Source: Gracilaria caudata (taxonomy: Eukaryota; Rhodophyta; Florideophyceae; Gracilariales; Gracilariaceae). Taken from it: a DNA stretch of 10,307 nucleotides. Position numbers and translations under genes: made by a program. The DNA is taken from contig JASCIV010000917.1 of NCBI GenBank assembly GCA_030374735.1, positions 1-10,307 of the forward strand, in the 5' to 3' direction. Within the stretch, counting starts at the first letter, position 1, and each line of letters begins with the position of its first letter. The notes below the pieces were generated by a model. The model was given only the letters and a program-made list of their open reading frames with translations, was not told the DNA's origin and searched no databases. Below, one piece after another: positions 1-7,456 of this stretch.

Positions 1-30
1 GGCCGGGGGAGGGTGGGGAGGGGGGGGAGG
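1..30 (+). other. G-rich tract, potential G-quadruplex
   Basis: Four or more runs of at least three G separated by single A or T bases (runs at 5-9, 11-13, 15-18 and 20-27) fit the pattern of a very compact G-quadruplex with one-base loops on the + strand. It sits about 370 bp upstream of the coiled-coil gene start, so it could belong to that gene's promoter or to a neighbour outside the window. The pattern is seen; folding is inference. Confidence 0.5.
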
Positions 31-399
31 CGCGGCTGAGAGAATGTCGCGCTGTGATGTGCGCTGGCTGGCGCTGGCGCTGGCTTGCGCGCCACAGCGC
101 TGTTTTGGGGCGCCGGAAAAGCCCCGCAGCGCAAATGGCTGTTTTCCGTCATGCACGCCCGCTGTCGCGCGCTTGTGTGCTGCTGTCGCCCACGCCTCGT
201 CTGCTGCGCGCGCACACCCCCCCCCGCGCACTGAAGAGCCGCGCGCGAGTATTTGTTGCCGACTGGTCGCGCGCGTCCGAGCTTTGAGCTGCCACTTTTT
301 CTGGCAAGCTGCCGGTTGTGACCAAAGCTTTTGTGTGCCGCCGCACTTGTTAGTAACGGCTTTGCCCACGCGTGTTTGTGTTCAACGCGCCGCGAACAG
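31..399 (+). other. Upstream region of the coiled-coil gene, no gene seen
   Basis: GC-rich DNA with many CGCG runs and a C-run near 215-226. Open frames here are low-complexity and resemble no family I know. It most likely holds the promoter and 5' UTR of the gene starting at 400. No clear TATA box was found. The coding frame of that gene stays open upstream of 400, but there is no in-frame ATG between the open-frame edge and 400. Confidence 0.5.
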
Positions 400-1008
400 A
401 TGAGTGAAGAGGGCGCTGCTGACGGCGCGGCGCAGCTGCAGATCCGCGAGCTGCGGCGCGAGCTGTCCTCGCTCAAGCTGGAGCTGGCTCGCGAGAAGCA
501 TCGCCGACAGGCCGCCGAGGAACACGTGCTTGCGTTGCGTCGAGAGTCCACGCTCAACCAGATCCGCATCGAGGAGGAGGAGGAGATGATCTCCAACAAG
601 CTCATGAAGCGTCTGTCCGAGCTCAAACAGGAGAAGGAGCAGATTGCGCGCGCGTCGGAGTCCGACTCCGAGTGGGTCACCAACTCGCTCAGCCAGCGCT
701 TGGAGGAGCTGCAACGCCAGAAGCACCGCATCATCGCCGCCGCCGAGGAGGAGAACGAGTACATTGTGAACCGCCTCAACAAGGAGCTCGACGCGTTGAG
801 AAGCGAGAAGCATGAGCTGGAGAGGAAGGTGCAGCGCCTGTCGCGCTCCACCACTCCGGGCGCGCTCACGCCCACGTCGTCGCCGGCGCTGAGCCTGCGT
901 TCGGCCGACGGCTCTCTGTCCAGGAACGGCTCGTACCGACTGTCGGCGCCGGCGTCGCTTCCGCACGCCGCGCTGCCGCACAGCTCCAACCCACCGCAAC
1001 CGCAATGA
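400..1008 (+). CDS. CCDC6-family (DUF2046) coiled-coil protein, 202 aa
   Basis: The start is the first ATG of the frame (400-402). The frame continues upstream only without an ATG. Residues 12-148 are charged and heptad-like, a predicted long coiled coil. Three units repeat at exactly 29 residues: the invariant Asn of the [IV]-x-N-x-L motif falls at residues 66, 95 and 124, each preceded by an acidic cluster and followed by a K/R-rich, Leu-spaced stretch. That register and motif are those of human CCDC6 (H4), which has 29-residue tandem repeats. The tail, residues 149-202, is rich in Ser, Pro, Ala and Thr with TP and SP sites, suggesting phosphorylation. The protein is much shorter than human CCDC6 (about 474 aa) and keeps only the repeat core. 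Its role here is unknown; vertebrate CCDC6 is linked to the DNA-damage response. It is convergent with SSF1. Family call fairly sure; function not inferred. Confidence 0.8.
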   Translation: MSEEGAADGAAQLQIRELRRELSSLKLELAREKHRRQAAEEHVLALRRESTLNQIRIEEEEEMISNKLMKRLSELKQEKEQIARASESDSEWVTNSLSQRLEELQRQKHRIIAAAEEENEYIVNRLNKELDALRSEKHELERKVQRLSRSTTPGALTPTSSPALSLRSADGSLSRNGSYRLSAPASLPHAALPHSSNPPQPQ

Positions 1009-1117
1009 CCCGCTGGTGGTTCTGTCGTCAAACATACCCATGCGCTCAGTGCCTGTTTGCTTTTGCCGTTTATACAACAGTATGTGATGTGTTAGATTCT
1101 GCAGTGGTGCTCATAAC

Positions 1118-1123
1118 AATAAA
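1118..1123 (+). terminator. Polyadenylation signal AATAAA of the coiled-coil gene
   Basis: A perfect AATAAA lies 110 bp after the stop codon at 1006-1008, in the 160-bp gap between two convergent genes. The SSF1 stop at 1169 is only 46 bp further on, so the two 3' ends may overlap. Confidence 0.6.
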
Positions 1124-1168
1124 AACTTGTATCCTTAACAACACTACGCACCCCCCCTGCCCCTGCGC

Positions 1169-2317
1169 CTACACGTCCTCACTGTGCTCGCTGTCGCCCT
1201 CGCCCTCGCCCTCGTCGTCCGCCTCGTTTCCTTCATCCCCCGCCGCGCCGCCGCGCGCCTGCAGCACCTCGATGCTCTTTCGATGTCGCTCCTTCTTCGC
1301 CCTTTTCTTGTCCTGTTTCCGTTTCACGTTCGCCTCCTGCTCCTCGCGTCGTTTTCGTTTCAGTTCCTTCCTTCCCTGTATTCTCTTTTCGTCCTGAGCG
1401 GCCTCCTCCTTGCTCTTACTCACAAACCGATGGTACAGCACCGCGCCCTCGCACAGCCCGGCTTGAATTTTCACCAGCTGCAGTCTTAGACGCGGCCCCA
1501 CTTCCACCAACTTGATCTTGCTGTTGGTTCCTTTCCTCACCTTTTGCACCTGCTGCGCCAGTTGCACCGTCTCGTTGCCGTTCTCCTCCATTTCAGAGTC
1601 GGAACTGAACACGCCCGGCGCGCCGTCCATCAGTTCGGACACGTCCGTCAGATTGGTCATGTTCGGTATTCGTCGCTTGTTCACCATTTTTCGCACCGGC
1701 TTGGACAGCCCCGCGTGTTGCACCTTGAGTGCGTAATGTCGAACGTAAACATCGCCGCTTTGCACATCTCTGTGTACGAGCAACACGCGCTTCATCGTAG
1801 AAAGCCGAGCGTCAGATACATCAATGGACGGAAATGAATGCCGAAATGTCTCCGCCATCAGCTTCACGTCGGTGCTTTGATGGTTGAAGTTGTTCAACAC
1901 CAAAAGCGGAGGCTGCTCAAAGTGAGACTGTTCCAACGCAAGCGGCCGTCTCTGCGTGGCTCGCACGTCCGCAGAAAGCGAATACTCCATCACGCGGAAA
2001 GTCAGAGTGGGTCCCTGCGGAACTGTTGTGATTCGAAGGTATGGAGAAGTGGGGGTGGCAGACAAGATCCAAAAGTGCGTCACCCCAATCTGAGTGGCAA
2101 CCGAAACGTAGTCGCGAATGCTGTTAAAGCGTCGCTCCTTGAGACGACGTGCGGTATGAGGCATCAACGCTGTGCGCAAGCACGGGATCAGGTCTCGAAT
2201 GGCGATTGGCACTTGTCCGCGTCGAAACACGAAGCTGCGCGGAATGGAGTCCGACGCGCCATTTTCAAAGTTGTGTGTGCGTCGTTTACGACGCTTTCCG
2301 CCCGCTTTTCTCGGCAT
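1169..2317 (-). CDS. SSF1: Ssf1/Ssf2-Peter Pan (PPAN) Brix-domain ribosome biogenesis factor, 382 aa
   Basis: The start is the ATG at 2317; the frame runs upstream to 2350 only through a non-ATG codon. Residues 1-14 are very basic (nucleolar targeting). The Brix domain spans about 25-300: IPRSFVFRRG (25-34), LKERR (59-63), GVTHFWILS (78-86), PQGPTLTFRV (100-109), PPLLVLNNF (136-144), LVEVGPRLRLQL (270-281), then the GLCEGAVLYHRFV closure (287-299). All are hallmarks of Ssf1/PPAN rather than of other Brix proteins. Residues 301-350 are a Lys/Arg/Glu helix and 359-382 an acidic Gly/Glu/Asp tail. In yeast and animals these proteins act with Rrp15 and Rpf1 in early nucleolar 60S assembly (27S pre-rRNA). 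No intron is needed. It is divergent from the ARF gene with 422 bp between start codons. Its first 127 codons are duplicated, broken, twice further right in the window. Confidence 0.93.
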   Translation of the reverse strand: MPRKAGGKRRKRRTHNFENGASDSIPRSFVFRRGQVPIAIRDLIPCLRTALMPHTARRLKERRFNSIRDYVSVATQIGVTHFWILSATPTSPYLRITTVPQGPTLTFRVMEYSLSADVRATQRRPLALEQSHFEQPPLLVLNNFNHQSTDVKLMAETFRHSFPSIDVSDARLSTMKRVLLVHRDVQSGDVYVRHYALKVQHAGLSKPVRKMVNKRRIPNMTNLTDVSELMDGAPGVFSSDSEMEENGNETVQLAQQVQKVRKGTNSKIKLVEVGPRLRLQLVKIQAGLCEGAVLYHRFVSKSKEEAAQDEKRIQGRKELKRKRREEQEANVKRKQDKKRAKKERHRKSIEVLQARGGAAGDEGNEADDEGEGEGDSEHSEDV

Positions 2318-2739
2318 CGTTCTCGACGAGGAAGGGCGCGAACTGAACACGAGTGCGGATCAACGCGCGCGTGAGCTGTGCGAAATGTACAGTAGATACC
2401 TTTGTAGCGTGCGGGGGATAACGTCAGCGTCGCTTGGACGACGCGCACGACGAGGAGCGCGTACCGCTTACACTGCACGCGCTGCGCTTTGATTGGCTGC
2501 GATGCGCTGGTGATGCAAAACATTACAGCTGGTTTTGCTTGGCTTTTTCACGGAGCGCTTTGAGTTGGCGCTTTTCGTTCGTCACCAGCGCGAACTGCAG
2601 AACGTTGCCACTTCGTTCCCACCACCGTCTCCAGAATCAAGCCGCCTTCTGCCCTCATCGCCCGCGCCCACGCACAACATACACGCACTGCTCGAAGCAC
2701 ACTTGTGTCCTCCGCTTCTTGTACCAGCAACGCTTCGCC
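2318..2739. promoter_or_regulatory. Shared divergent promoter of SSF1 and ARF
   Basis: This 422-bp gap separates the two start codons. It holds an inverted CCAAT box (GATTGGCT, 2491-2498, ARF side), a bZIP-like ACGTCA (2421-2426) and TACCTTTGTAG (2397-2407), a one-base variant of the motif repeated in the right half of the window. The CCAAT box and ACGTCA recur in the duplicated promoter copies, where they align at the same relative place, so the alignment supports the positions. Open frames across it are not convincing. Factor names are inference from motifs. Confidence 0.65.
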
Positions 2740-3374
2740 ATGGGCAATATAATCTCTCTTTTCACCAGCTTGATGGGCAAGAAGGAAATGCGTATCCTGA
2801 TGGTATGTCCGTGCCGCTCACTCACTCCCTGCCTTCCACAGTCATCTCACTGACTAACTGCCACCCACTCTTCACAAAAACCGAACACCCACTGCAGGTT
2901 GGACTGGACGCCGCGGGAAAGACAACAATCCTTTACAAGCTCAAGTTGGGTGAAATCGTCACCACCATCCCCACAATCGGCTTCAACGTAGAGTCAGTGT
3001 CCTACAAGAACATTGACTTCACCGTATGGGATGTGGGCGGACAGGACAAGATTCGGCCCTTATGGAGACATTACTTCCAGAACACCCACGGCGTAATATT
3101 TGTAGTGGATAGCAACGATCGTGCCCGTTTCGCAGAAGCTCGTGAGGAGCTAAACAAGATGATGATGGAGGATGAACTGAGAAACGCGGTGCTTCTCGTG
3201 TTTGCCAACAAACAAGACTTGCCCAACGCCGCAAACACAGCCGACATTGTCAACGCGCTCGGACTTCCCGAGTTGCGCAGTCACCCGTGGTATATCATGT
3301 CTTGTTGCGCCACCACTGGCGCTGGTTTATACGAGGGCCTTGACTGGCTGGCTAACAAGCTCAAAGATGTCTGA
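2740..3374 (+). CDS. ARF1: Arf1-type small GTPase, 179 aa, spliced (2740-2802 joined to 2898-3374)
   Basis: The first ATG sits in a strong context (gccATGg). Exon 1 encodes residues 1-21 and exon 2 residues 22-179, phase 0. Gly2 is the N-myristoylation site, followed by an amphipathic helix (2-12). P-loop GLDAAGKT is at 23-30, switch-I Thr47 in PTIGFN, WDVGGQ at 65-70 with catalytic Gln70 (Gln71 in human ARF1), NKQD at 125-128 and CAT at 158-160. Near identity to human ARF1 over the switch regions makes it a class I-like Arf rather than Arl or Sar1. Arf1 cycles GTP at the Golgi, recruiting COPI, adaptors and lipid enzymes under Sec7-domain GEFs and ArfGAPs. It is two residues shorter than human ARF1: one lost in the N-terminal helix and one at the tail. 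A broken copy lies at about 8408-8990. Confidence 0.96.
2803..2897 (+). other. Spliceosomal intron of the ARF gene, 95 nt
   Basis: GTATGT donor at 2803, branch site TGACTAAC at 2851-2858 (branch A near 2857, 40 nt from the acceptor), CAG acceptor at 2895-2897. Removing it joins the conserved RILM and VGLDAAGKT blocks in frame. Without splicing the frame has extra residues in the middle of the first strand of the G domain. The intron, with the same TGACTAAC, is still recognisable in the pseudogene copy on the minus strand. Confidence 0.95.
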
Positions 3375-3648
3375 ACAATGCTAGTACACGTCAATTGTAT
3401 CTTTGTTTGCGCGCATCGGATCATCAATAATGCTCTTTTTCCGTGCTCAAAGTCGCATTCATTTCATTCGCTCTCCTCCATACCCTTCTGTAGAGCGCAG
3501 ATCACGCCTTTTTCTCCACTGAATCCGCCCCTTACGAGTCTCAAGTAGTACGCGGTATGACGCGATTATCTTGTTACACTGAATGCCACTCACGTAATCT
3601 TCATTGCAGCTAACATTGTAAAATTTACCTCATCTGTTGCTAACGCTC
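3375..3648. other. ARF 3' flank, no gene seen
   Basis: Moderately AT-rich DNA after the ARF stop. No canonical AATAAA was found; AATAAT near 3426-3431 may serve as a variant signal. No open frame here is convincing on either strand. Confidence 0.4.
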
Positions 3649-5722
3649 TCATCGTGGTGTTGATGTCTTGCTAATCCTCCTCACTGAAGTTGTTCCGGAA
3701 CTTGGCGGGTTAAAAGGTTTTCCCTTTTTGAGTCGAGGAGTCTTGACCTTCCCGGCGAGTTTTCTCATTCCGCACATGTTTTACCAAGGGTAGCCAATGA
3801 ATTTCTCCTCGAAAACTTTTATTTCTCCGCCTCCTACCTTCGGTACGGCCACTCGTTCGACACTGCTCGGCGAAATACACAATTCATCCTCTACGCGAGG
3901 TTGCCTTTAAGCATATGGTATGAGACACAGTTCGTGTCCTCTTGGACCGCATCATGATCATCCTAAGGTTGGCTTTTTCAGTAGGGACCACTTCATTGTG
4001 ATCCGCCGAAGATCAGGTTACTCTGTACAATCTTCGTTCTCTACGTATCCCCACATCCCTGCGCAGATCTGCAGCGTGAAAAGCCTAGAAACGTATTGCA
4101 AAGTTTCTAATTCCCGATACAAGGGTAGATAGTCAGGAGCCACTTTGGCCCGACTGAAAGTCAACATCCTTCGTGCATCATCAACCACCCGATTATCTAT
4201 CTGAGTTTGCTCGTAATTCCTACAGTTTCTACAAGGGTAAGTCAAATTCGATTCCAGGTGTTATCGAATTCTCGTTTAATGGGACCAGGCGCACAGTGAG
4301 ACGGTCAGCACCATCTCTTCTTTCTTGGCACCGTGCCTACGGATTGCCCTGTAATGCCAGAGCTAAAGCACGCCAAAACAACAGAATGAAAACAGCGCGA
4401 ACGACACGCGAGCAAAAACTAGTTCCAATTACCATCGTATCTCCGTCGAACGAATGTTTGAAGAAGAAATGCTTTGTACCGGCAACACCAGCAATATAAT
4501 TGCGTTTAATGCCGTCCTATACTTTCCCTTGTTGAAGAACACCAATAAAGGTGGACTAGGTCTGGGAAACTCGCTCGGCTTTCAAGCGTCTGATGGAAGA
4601 TGATTTTTGTGCGAAACAACCCGGCGGATACATTTATCATCATTCATCATTATTTACTGGTTTCGACGACAAACAAAGCTCACACCTGAGTGAGGCTTGA
4701 GGAATCTTAATGGATGGCCTCAGTTTTGACCACCTAATCCATCTGAAATCCGGCGTTCAAGAATCCGCTCCTAAGCTTTTCCGATGACGCGGAGCACAGC
4801 GCAAGCCGCGAACACAAGAGCATTCGCTGCTTCTGAAAAGAGTTGTCAACAGCGCGATGTTTCGACACTCATTGATTGAGGCGAAAAGATCGCACATTCG
4901 ATACTCCTCAACATTTGAATCGCAAACATAGAGAAGTAGCTGATTTACGTTCGCAGCAAATCACGTCACCCAGAGCTCGGGTTTGGAATCCTTAATCACG
5001 CATGTTGCCCCTGTCTGAAAGAATCTTCAAGTAGCCTTTTAAAACGAACACTAGTACTGTCGTTTTTAACCTTCTCAAAATCTCATGACGAAACCCGTTG
5101 ACAAGTATATGTGGCATACCAAACAGCGCAAAGCGAATAACTTTCAAAATGTCTGTGATTCGTGACGATTGGTAATGCTCCGATCACTTCAACAGGTTCC
5201 ACCGATGCACTGAAGGAAATGACTTTCTCGCTGACGTGTTGCTGTTCAAGATATTTGCTCACTCCGGTGCCTTGTACCTTCCAATGAAAAGTATCTTGAG
5301 AACCATATGTTATCATGACCGCTTCGGTTTTGGAGCTTGAACCAGGTTCTTTTGTCGAAGAAAGCTTCCTTTATGGGTAGCTGCTTCCAGTCAACTAAGG
5401 CCCTTTCTATAAGTTGTAGTGTACAACACATATTTGCCGAGAGAAGTCCACAGTATAGTCAAACAAAACTGTAGTAAGTTCCTCAGTTTCCCTTCATGGA
5501 GATCCCTCCCACCGTATTCCACCATTTCGTATTCTTCTTCATCAAAAAACACTGCCAAATTCCAGTTCCGAGAAGTAGACAAAATGCTTCCAAAGATTTC
5601 CAGTAATTTCTCTCCTTCCAAGTAAAAGATAACGGCTGTTCCTAAACCATGCGTCCCAATGAAGATCAAAGTCCAAAGTTTACAAGAGTCCAAGAACAGA
5701 ACACACAGACAAGAGGACAGAA
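3649..5722 (-). pseudogene. Unrecognised decayed coding region on the minus strand
   Basis: Coding-like blocks with balanced composition lie one after another on this strand: about 5391-5650 (contains NWNLAVFFDEEEYEMVEYGG), 5246-5431, 4989-5330 (contains YLEQQHVSEKVISFSASVEP), 4757-4915, 4440-4581, 4018-4230 (contains YLPLYRELETLQYVSRLF) and 3649-3917 (contains MRKLAGKVKTPRLKKGKPF). Most of the region below 5330 keeps one frame, but TAA or TGA codons at 5083, 4018, 3958, 3952, 3907 and 3781 break it, and two same-direction frame shifts lie above 5330. I recognise no family. The upper end has CTAAC followed by a pyrimidine-rich, AG-free stretch, so a former intron acceptor is possible. The alternative is a spliced gene with many small exons, but the missing splice sites at most stops argue against it. 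Single-gene origin is inference. Confidence 0.35.
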
Positions 5723-5742
5723 GTTAGAACAGCAGGAAAAAG

Positions 5743-5860
5743 TTTTACAACGGTGACACCGAAACTGTTTTCACAACCTGCGACAAAGGAGAGAAAAAAA
5801 AGGGGGAAGAGAGCAGGGAATTTTTACAACGGTGGCGCCGAAACTGTTTTCACAACCTGC
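5743..5860 (+). repeat. Two 39-bp direct repeats separated by a purine-rich spacer
   Basis: Copies at 5743-5781 and 5822-5860 differ at two positions (GTGACACC versus GTGGCGCC). Each begins TTTTACAACGGTG and ends TTTTCACAACCTGC. Upstream GCAGG (5732-5736 and 5813-5817) can pair with the terminal CCTGC, and the centre CGGTG-CACCG is a near-perfect dyad, so each copy is an imperfect palindrome of about 50 bp. The spacer (5782-5820) is a run of A and G. The two copies look like a recent tandem duplication. Confidence 0.8.
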
Positions 5861-5861
5861 A

Positions 5862-5963
5862 TAAGGCGGATGGACGGAGAGTTGGAGGTGGTAGTGGTAG
5901 TGAGAGACGGAGGTGGCGGAGGAGAAAGGTGGGAGTTCCTGGTTGGTGCTGATGACGATGAAT
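5862..5963 (+). other. Purine-rich, low-complexity tract
   Basis: A GGA/GGT-rich stretch, best from 5870 to 5935, with short irregular triplet-like runs (GGTGGTAGTGGTAGT). The open frames across it are composition artefacts. It sits between the 39-bp repeats and the left arm of the large inverted duplication. Confidence 0.5.
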
Positions 5964-6167
5964 GACGGCAGCACTTGGTGCGGCTTGGCAAAGCGCCTTT
6001 TATACCGACGATAAATCACATGAAGCGCTCTCCTGTCGGCCACTCTCCAACAAAACCAATGCATCAAAATGTTCGTATTGCATTTTCATTGATCGAAGTG
6101 AGAATGTATGCATGGTGTCGGTACCGTCTCATTAACAGTTTGTACATGTTTGAATTGCGTTCGTGAA

Positions 6168-6555
6168 TGCAATGCAACGCAAGGGGTCATCTCCGCCGGG
6201 CTGGAACGTCACTAGAAAGTGAACTCTCCACGACTCAAAAATAGAGAGTGGGTCCCCGTGGAGCTCTTGTTATTCGTAAGTACGGCTAAGTGGGTGGCAG
6301 ACAAGATCCAAAAGTGCGTCACCCCAATCTGAGTGGCAACCGAAACGTAGTCGCGAATGCTGTTAAAGCGTTACTCCTCGAGACGACGTGCGGTATGAGG
6401 CATCAACGCTGTGCGCAAGCATGGGATCGAGTCTCGAATGGAGATTGGAACGTATCTGCCTCGAAACACAGAGCTGCACGGAATTGAGAGCGAAGCATCG
6501 CTTTCAAACGTGTGTGTGCGACTTTTACGACGCTGCTGGCCGCTTTTCACGGCTT
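6168..6555 (-). pseudogene. SSF1 5' fragment, left copy
   Basis: Matches the first about 127 codons of SSF1 (1935-2317), for instance the block encoding GVTHFWILSATP, with the surrounding DNA nearly identical over 6295-6420. It is dead: the start ATG is changed (CAT to CTT on the + strand near 6553-6555), codon Arg62 is TAA (6371-6373), and small indels shift the frame. The Brix domain is cut about one third of the way in; the rest of the gene is absent. Its orientation relative to the promoter copy is the same as in the intact locus. Confidence 0.88.
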
Positions 6556-6610
6556 GACTAAGAAGGCTCGAATGGAAGTCGACTGCGGATCAACACGCGC
6601 GCGAGCTGTG

Positions 6611-6860
6611 CGAAGGTATAAACGAGCGCAACCATGTCTTTATGGAGGCAATTTGTGTGTCGAGTCGACATGGTCTCACCGCAACAGCCGCGGCTATCCC
6701 ACCTGCGCCCCGGTTCTTCTCCGGAACATGCCGCGTTCGGCTTGTCCCAGTGCGCATTCGTGTGTGCGCCTCCGCCGATGTTATGAAGTCGGCTTACAGC
6801 GAGTGCTGTCAGCTTCAGAACTATCCTGTCCAGTTCGGTGGTGAGTGCTCAATTATTCTC
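6611..6860 (+). other. Extra segment absent from the intact SSF1/ARF promoter
   Basis: It starts with CGAAGGTA (6611-6618) and TATAAAC (6617-6623) and ends just before TTACGAAGGT (6863). It has no counterpart in the intact promoter, and I found no clear match in the right arm. Open frames of up to 83 codons on the + strand have no recognisable family; GGTGAGTGC at about 6839 resembles a splice donor. It may be inserted DNA bounded by TACCTTCG-type motifs. Confidence 0.35.
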
Positions 6861-6862
6861 CT

Positions 6863-6921
6863 TTACGAAGGTGCATTAGTACTACTAATTTAGTAGATTG
6901 TCTACCTTCGTACCTTCGTAA
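6863..6921. repeat. Nested palindromes beside the MITE-like element
   Basis: TTACGAAGGT (6863-6872) is an exact reverse complement of 6912-6921. Between them ATTAGTACTACTAAT (6875-6889) is a 7-1-7 palindrome. Together they could extrude a cruciform overlapping the left end of the 315-bp element. Confidence 0.65.
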
Positions 6922-7216
6922 ACTCCGCTCGCGTATTGCGCCGAGGCGACGACAGAATCGCTTCGGAGACGTTCCTAACACGCCATGCAAGTCAAAACCC
7001 CATTAGTACCAACTCGACGTTATTGTGCACGCAAAACTGAGAGTACTTTGCCCATCTATCTGCCACGGGTTGTAACTTCACGTTATTGCTGCTTCGGCTT
7101 CTAACGCTACGCCTGCACGTCAAGCTGCCACAGTGAACCGACCTCTGTGAGCCAATCCCGCATGGGGCTCCCAGCGACTCGAATAGGATAGCATCACCAA
7201 GAAGGTACGAAGGTAG
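6902..7216. mobile_element. MITE-like element, 315 bp, 16-bp perfect terminal inverted repeats
   Basis: The left end CTACCTTCGTACCTTC (6902-6917) is the exact reverse complement of the right end (7201-7216). Each end is two tandem copies of an 8-bp unit. The interior has no convincing frame, as expected of a non-autonomous element. The corresponding place in the intact promoter holds only one variant motif (TACCTTTGTAG, 2397-2407). A diverged relative lies in the right arm at 9215-9564. No clear target-site duplication is visible, so transposition is inferred from the ends and the presence/absence pattern; a foldback made by motif amplification is an alternative. The ends do not look like usual hAT termini (CAGGG). 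Confidence 0.55.
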
Positions 7217-7221
7217 TCGTG

Positions 7222-7365
7222 TGGAACGTCAAATTGTCAGCCCCTACTAGTCGGCGTGACATGACGACGTACGTGACGAGAAAGTGCGCGTGCGCCCTTT
7301 AAAGCACGTGCTTCGTTTTGATTATCTGCGCTGCGGCCGCGCTGTTTTGCTTGCCGTCTCACCGT
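7222..7365. promoter_or_regulatory. Left copy of the SSF1/ARF promoter core
   Basis: AACGTCA (7225-7231), CACGTG (7305-7310) and TTTTGATTATCTGCGCTGC align with the intact promoter and with the right arm. The CCAAT box of the intact copy (GATTGG) has become GATTAT here, so the box is lost. CACGTG is absent from the aligned part of the intact promoter and present in both copies. Confidence 0.6.
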
Positions 7366-7456
7366 GACCGAGCTCGATGTTTGCCCAGATTGTTCGTCGT
7401 CAGTCATCGTCGCGAGCTCCAATACTTCTGCAGCCCTTGCAGCTCGCGCTGATGAC

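Larger units (their letters stand above)
5964..7365 (+). repeat. Left arm of a large diverged inverted duplication
   Basis: Read on the + strand, this segment matches the reverse complement of about 9010-10307 over most of its length. Landmarks in order: GGCAGnACTTGG start; AAATCACATGAAGCGCTCTC; CAATGCATCAAAATGTTCG; GGTGTCGGTACCG; the SSF1 5' fragment; the 315-bp element; TGGAACGTCA-like block; the CACGTG and TTTTGATT promoter block. Similarity is highest over the first 650 bp and patchier through 6620-7220. The left edge is where the match starts, immediately after the purine tract; the right arm reaches the window end, so the true arm may be longer. Confidence 0.85.

Noticed and set aside
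382..1077. A 231-codon open frame on the minus strand opposite the coiled-coil gene
   Set aside because: It is the antisense shadow of a GC-rich coding region: Leu/Arg-rich, no family resemblance, while the + strand frame shows the CCDC6 29-residue repeat.
2318..2350. An 11-codon extension of SSF1 upstream of 2317
   Set aside because: The codon at 2350 is GTG, not ATG, and Ssf1 proteins typically begin with a short basic segment like the one at 2317.
1838..2374. A 178-codon + strand open frame over the SSF1 5' end, with similar frames at 6290-6487 and on the minus strand at 9442-9876
   Set aside because: The frame is antisense to the Brix domain. It recurs only because the underlying SSF1 DNA was duplicated, so its conservation is not evidence of coding.
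2535..2739. An N-terminal extension of the ARF frame through the upstream region and unspliced intron
   Set aside because: Arf proteins start at the myristoylated MGN, present at 2740 in a strong start context; the 5' part matches nothing, and the intron has donor, branch site and acceptor.
4970..4995. A TΨC-arm-like string as a possible tRNA
   Set aside because: No matching acceptor, D-arm or anticodon stem could be drawn around it.
5975..6166. A conserved 60-codon open frame present in both arms (also minus strand, 10110-10295)
   Set aside because: The two frames are alike because the arms are duplicates. The edge codons are not all ATG, the substitutions do not clearly favour synonymous sites by eye, and no family fits. 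A dN/dS test could reopen this.
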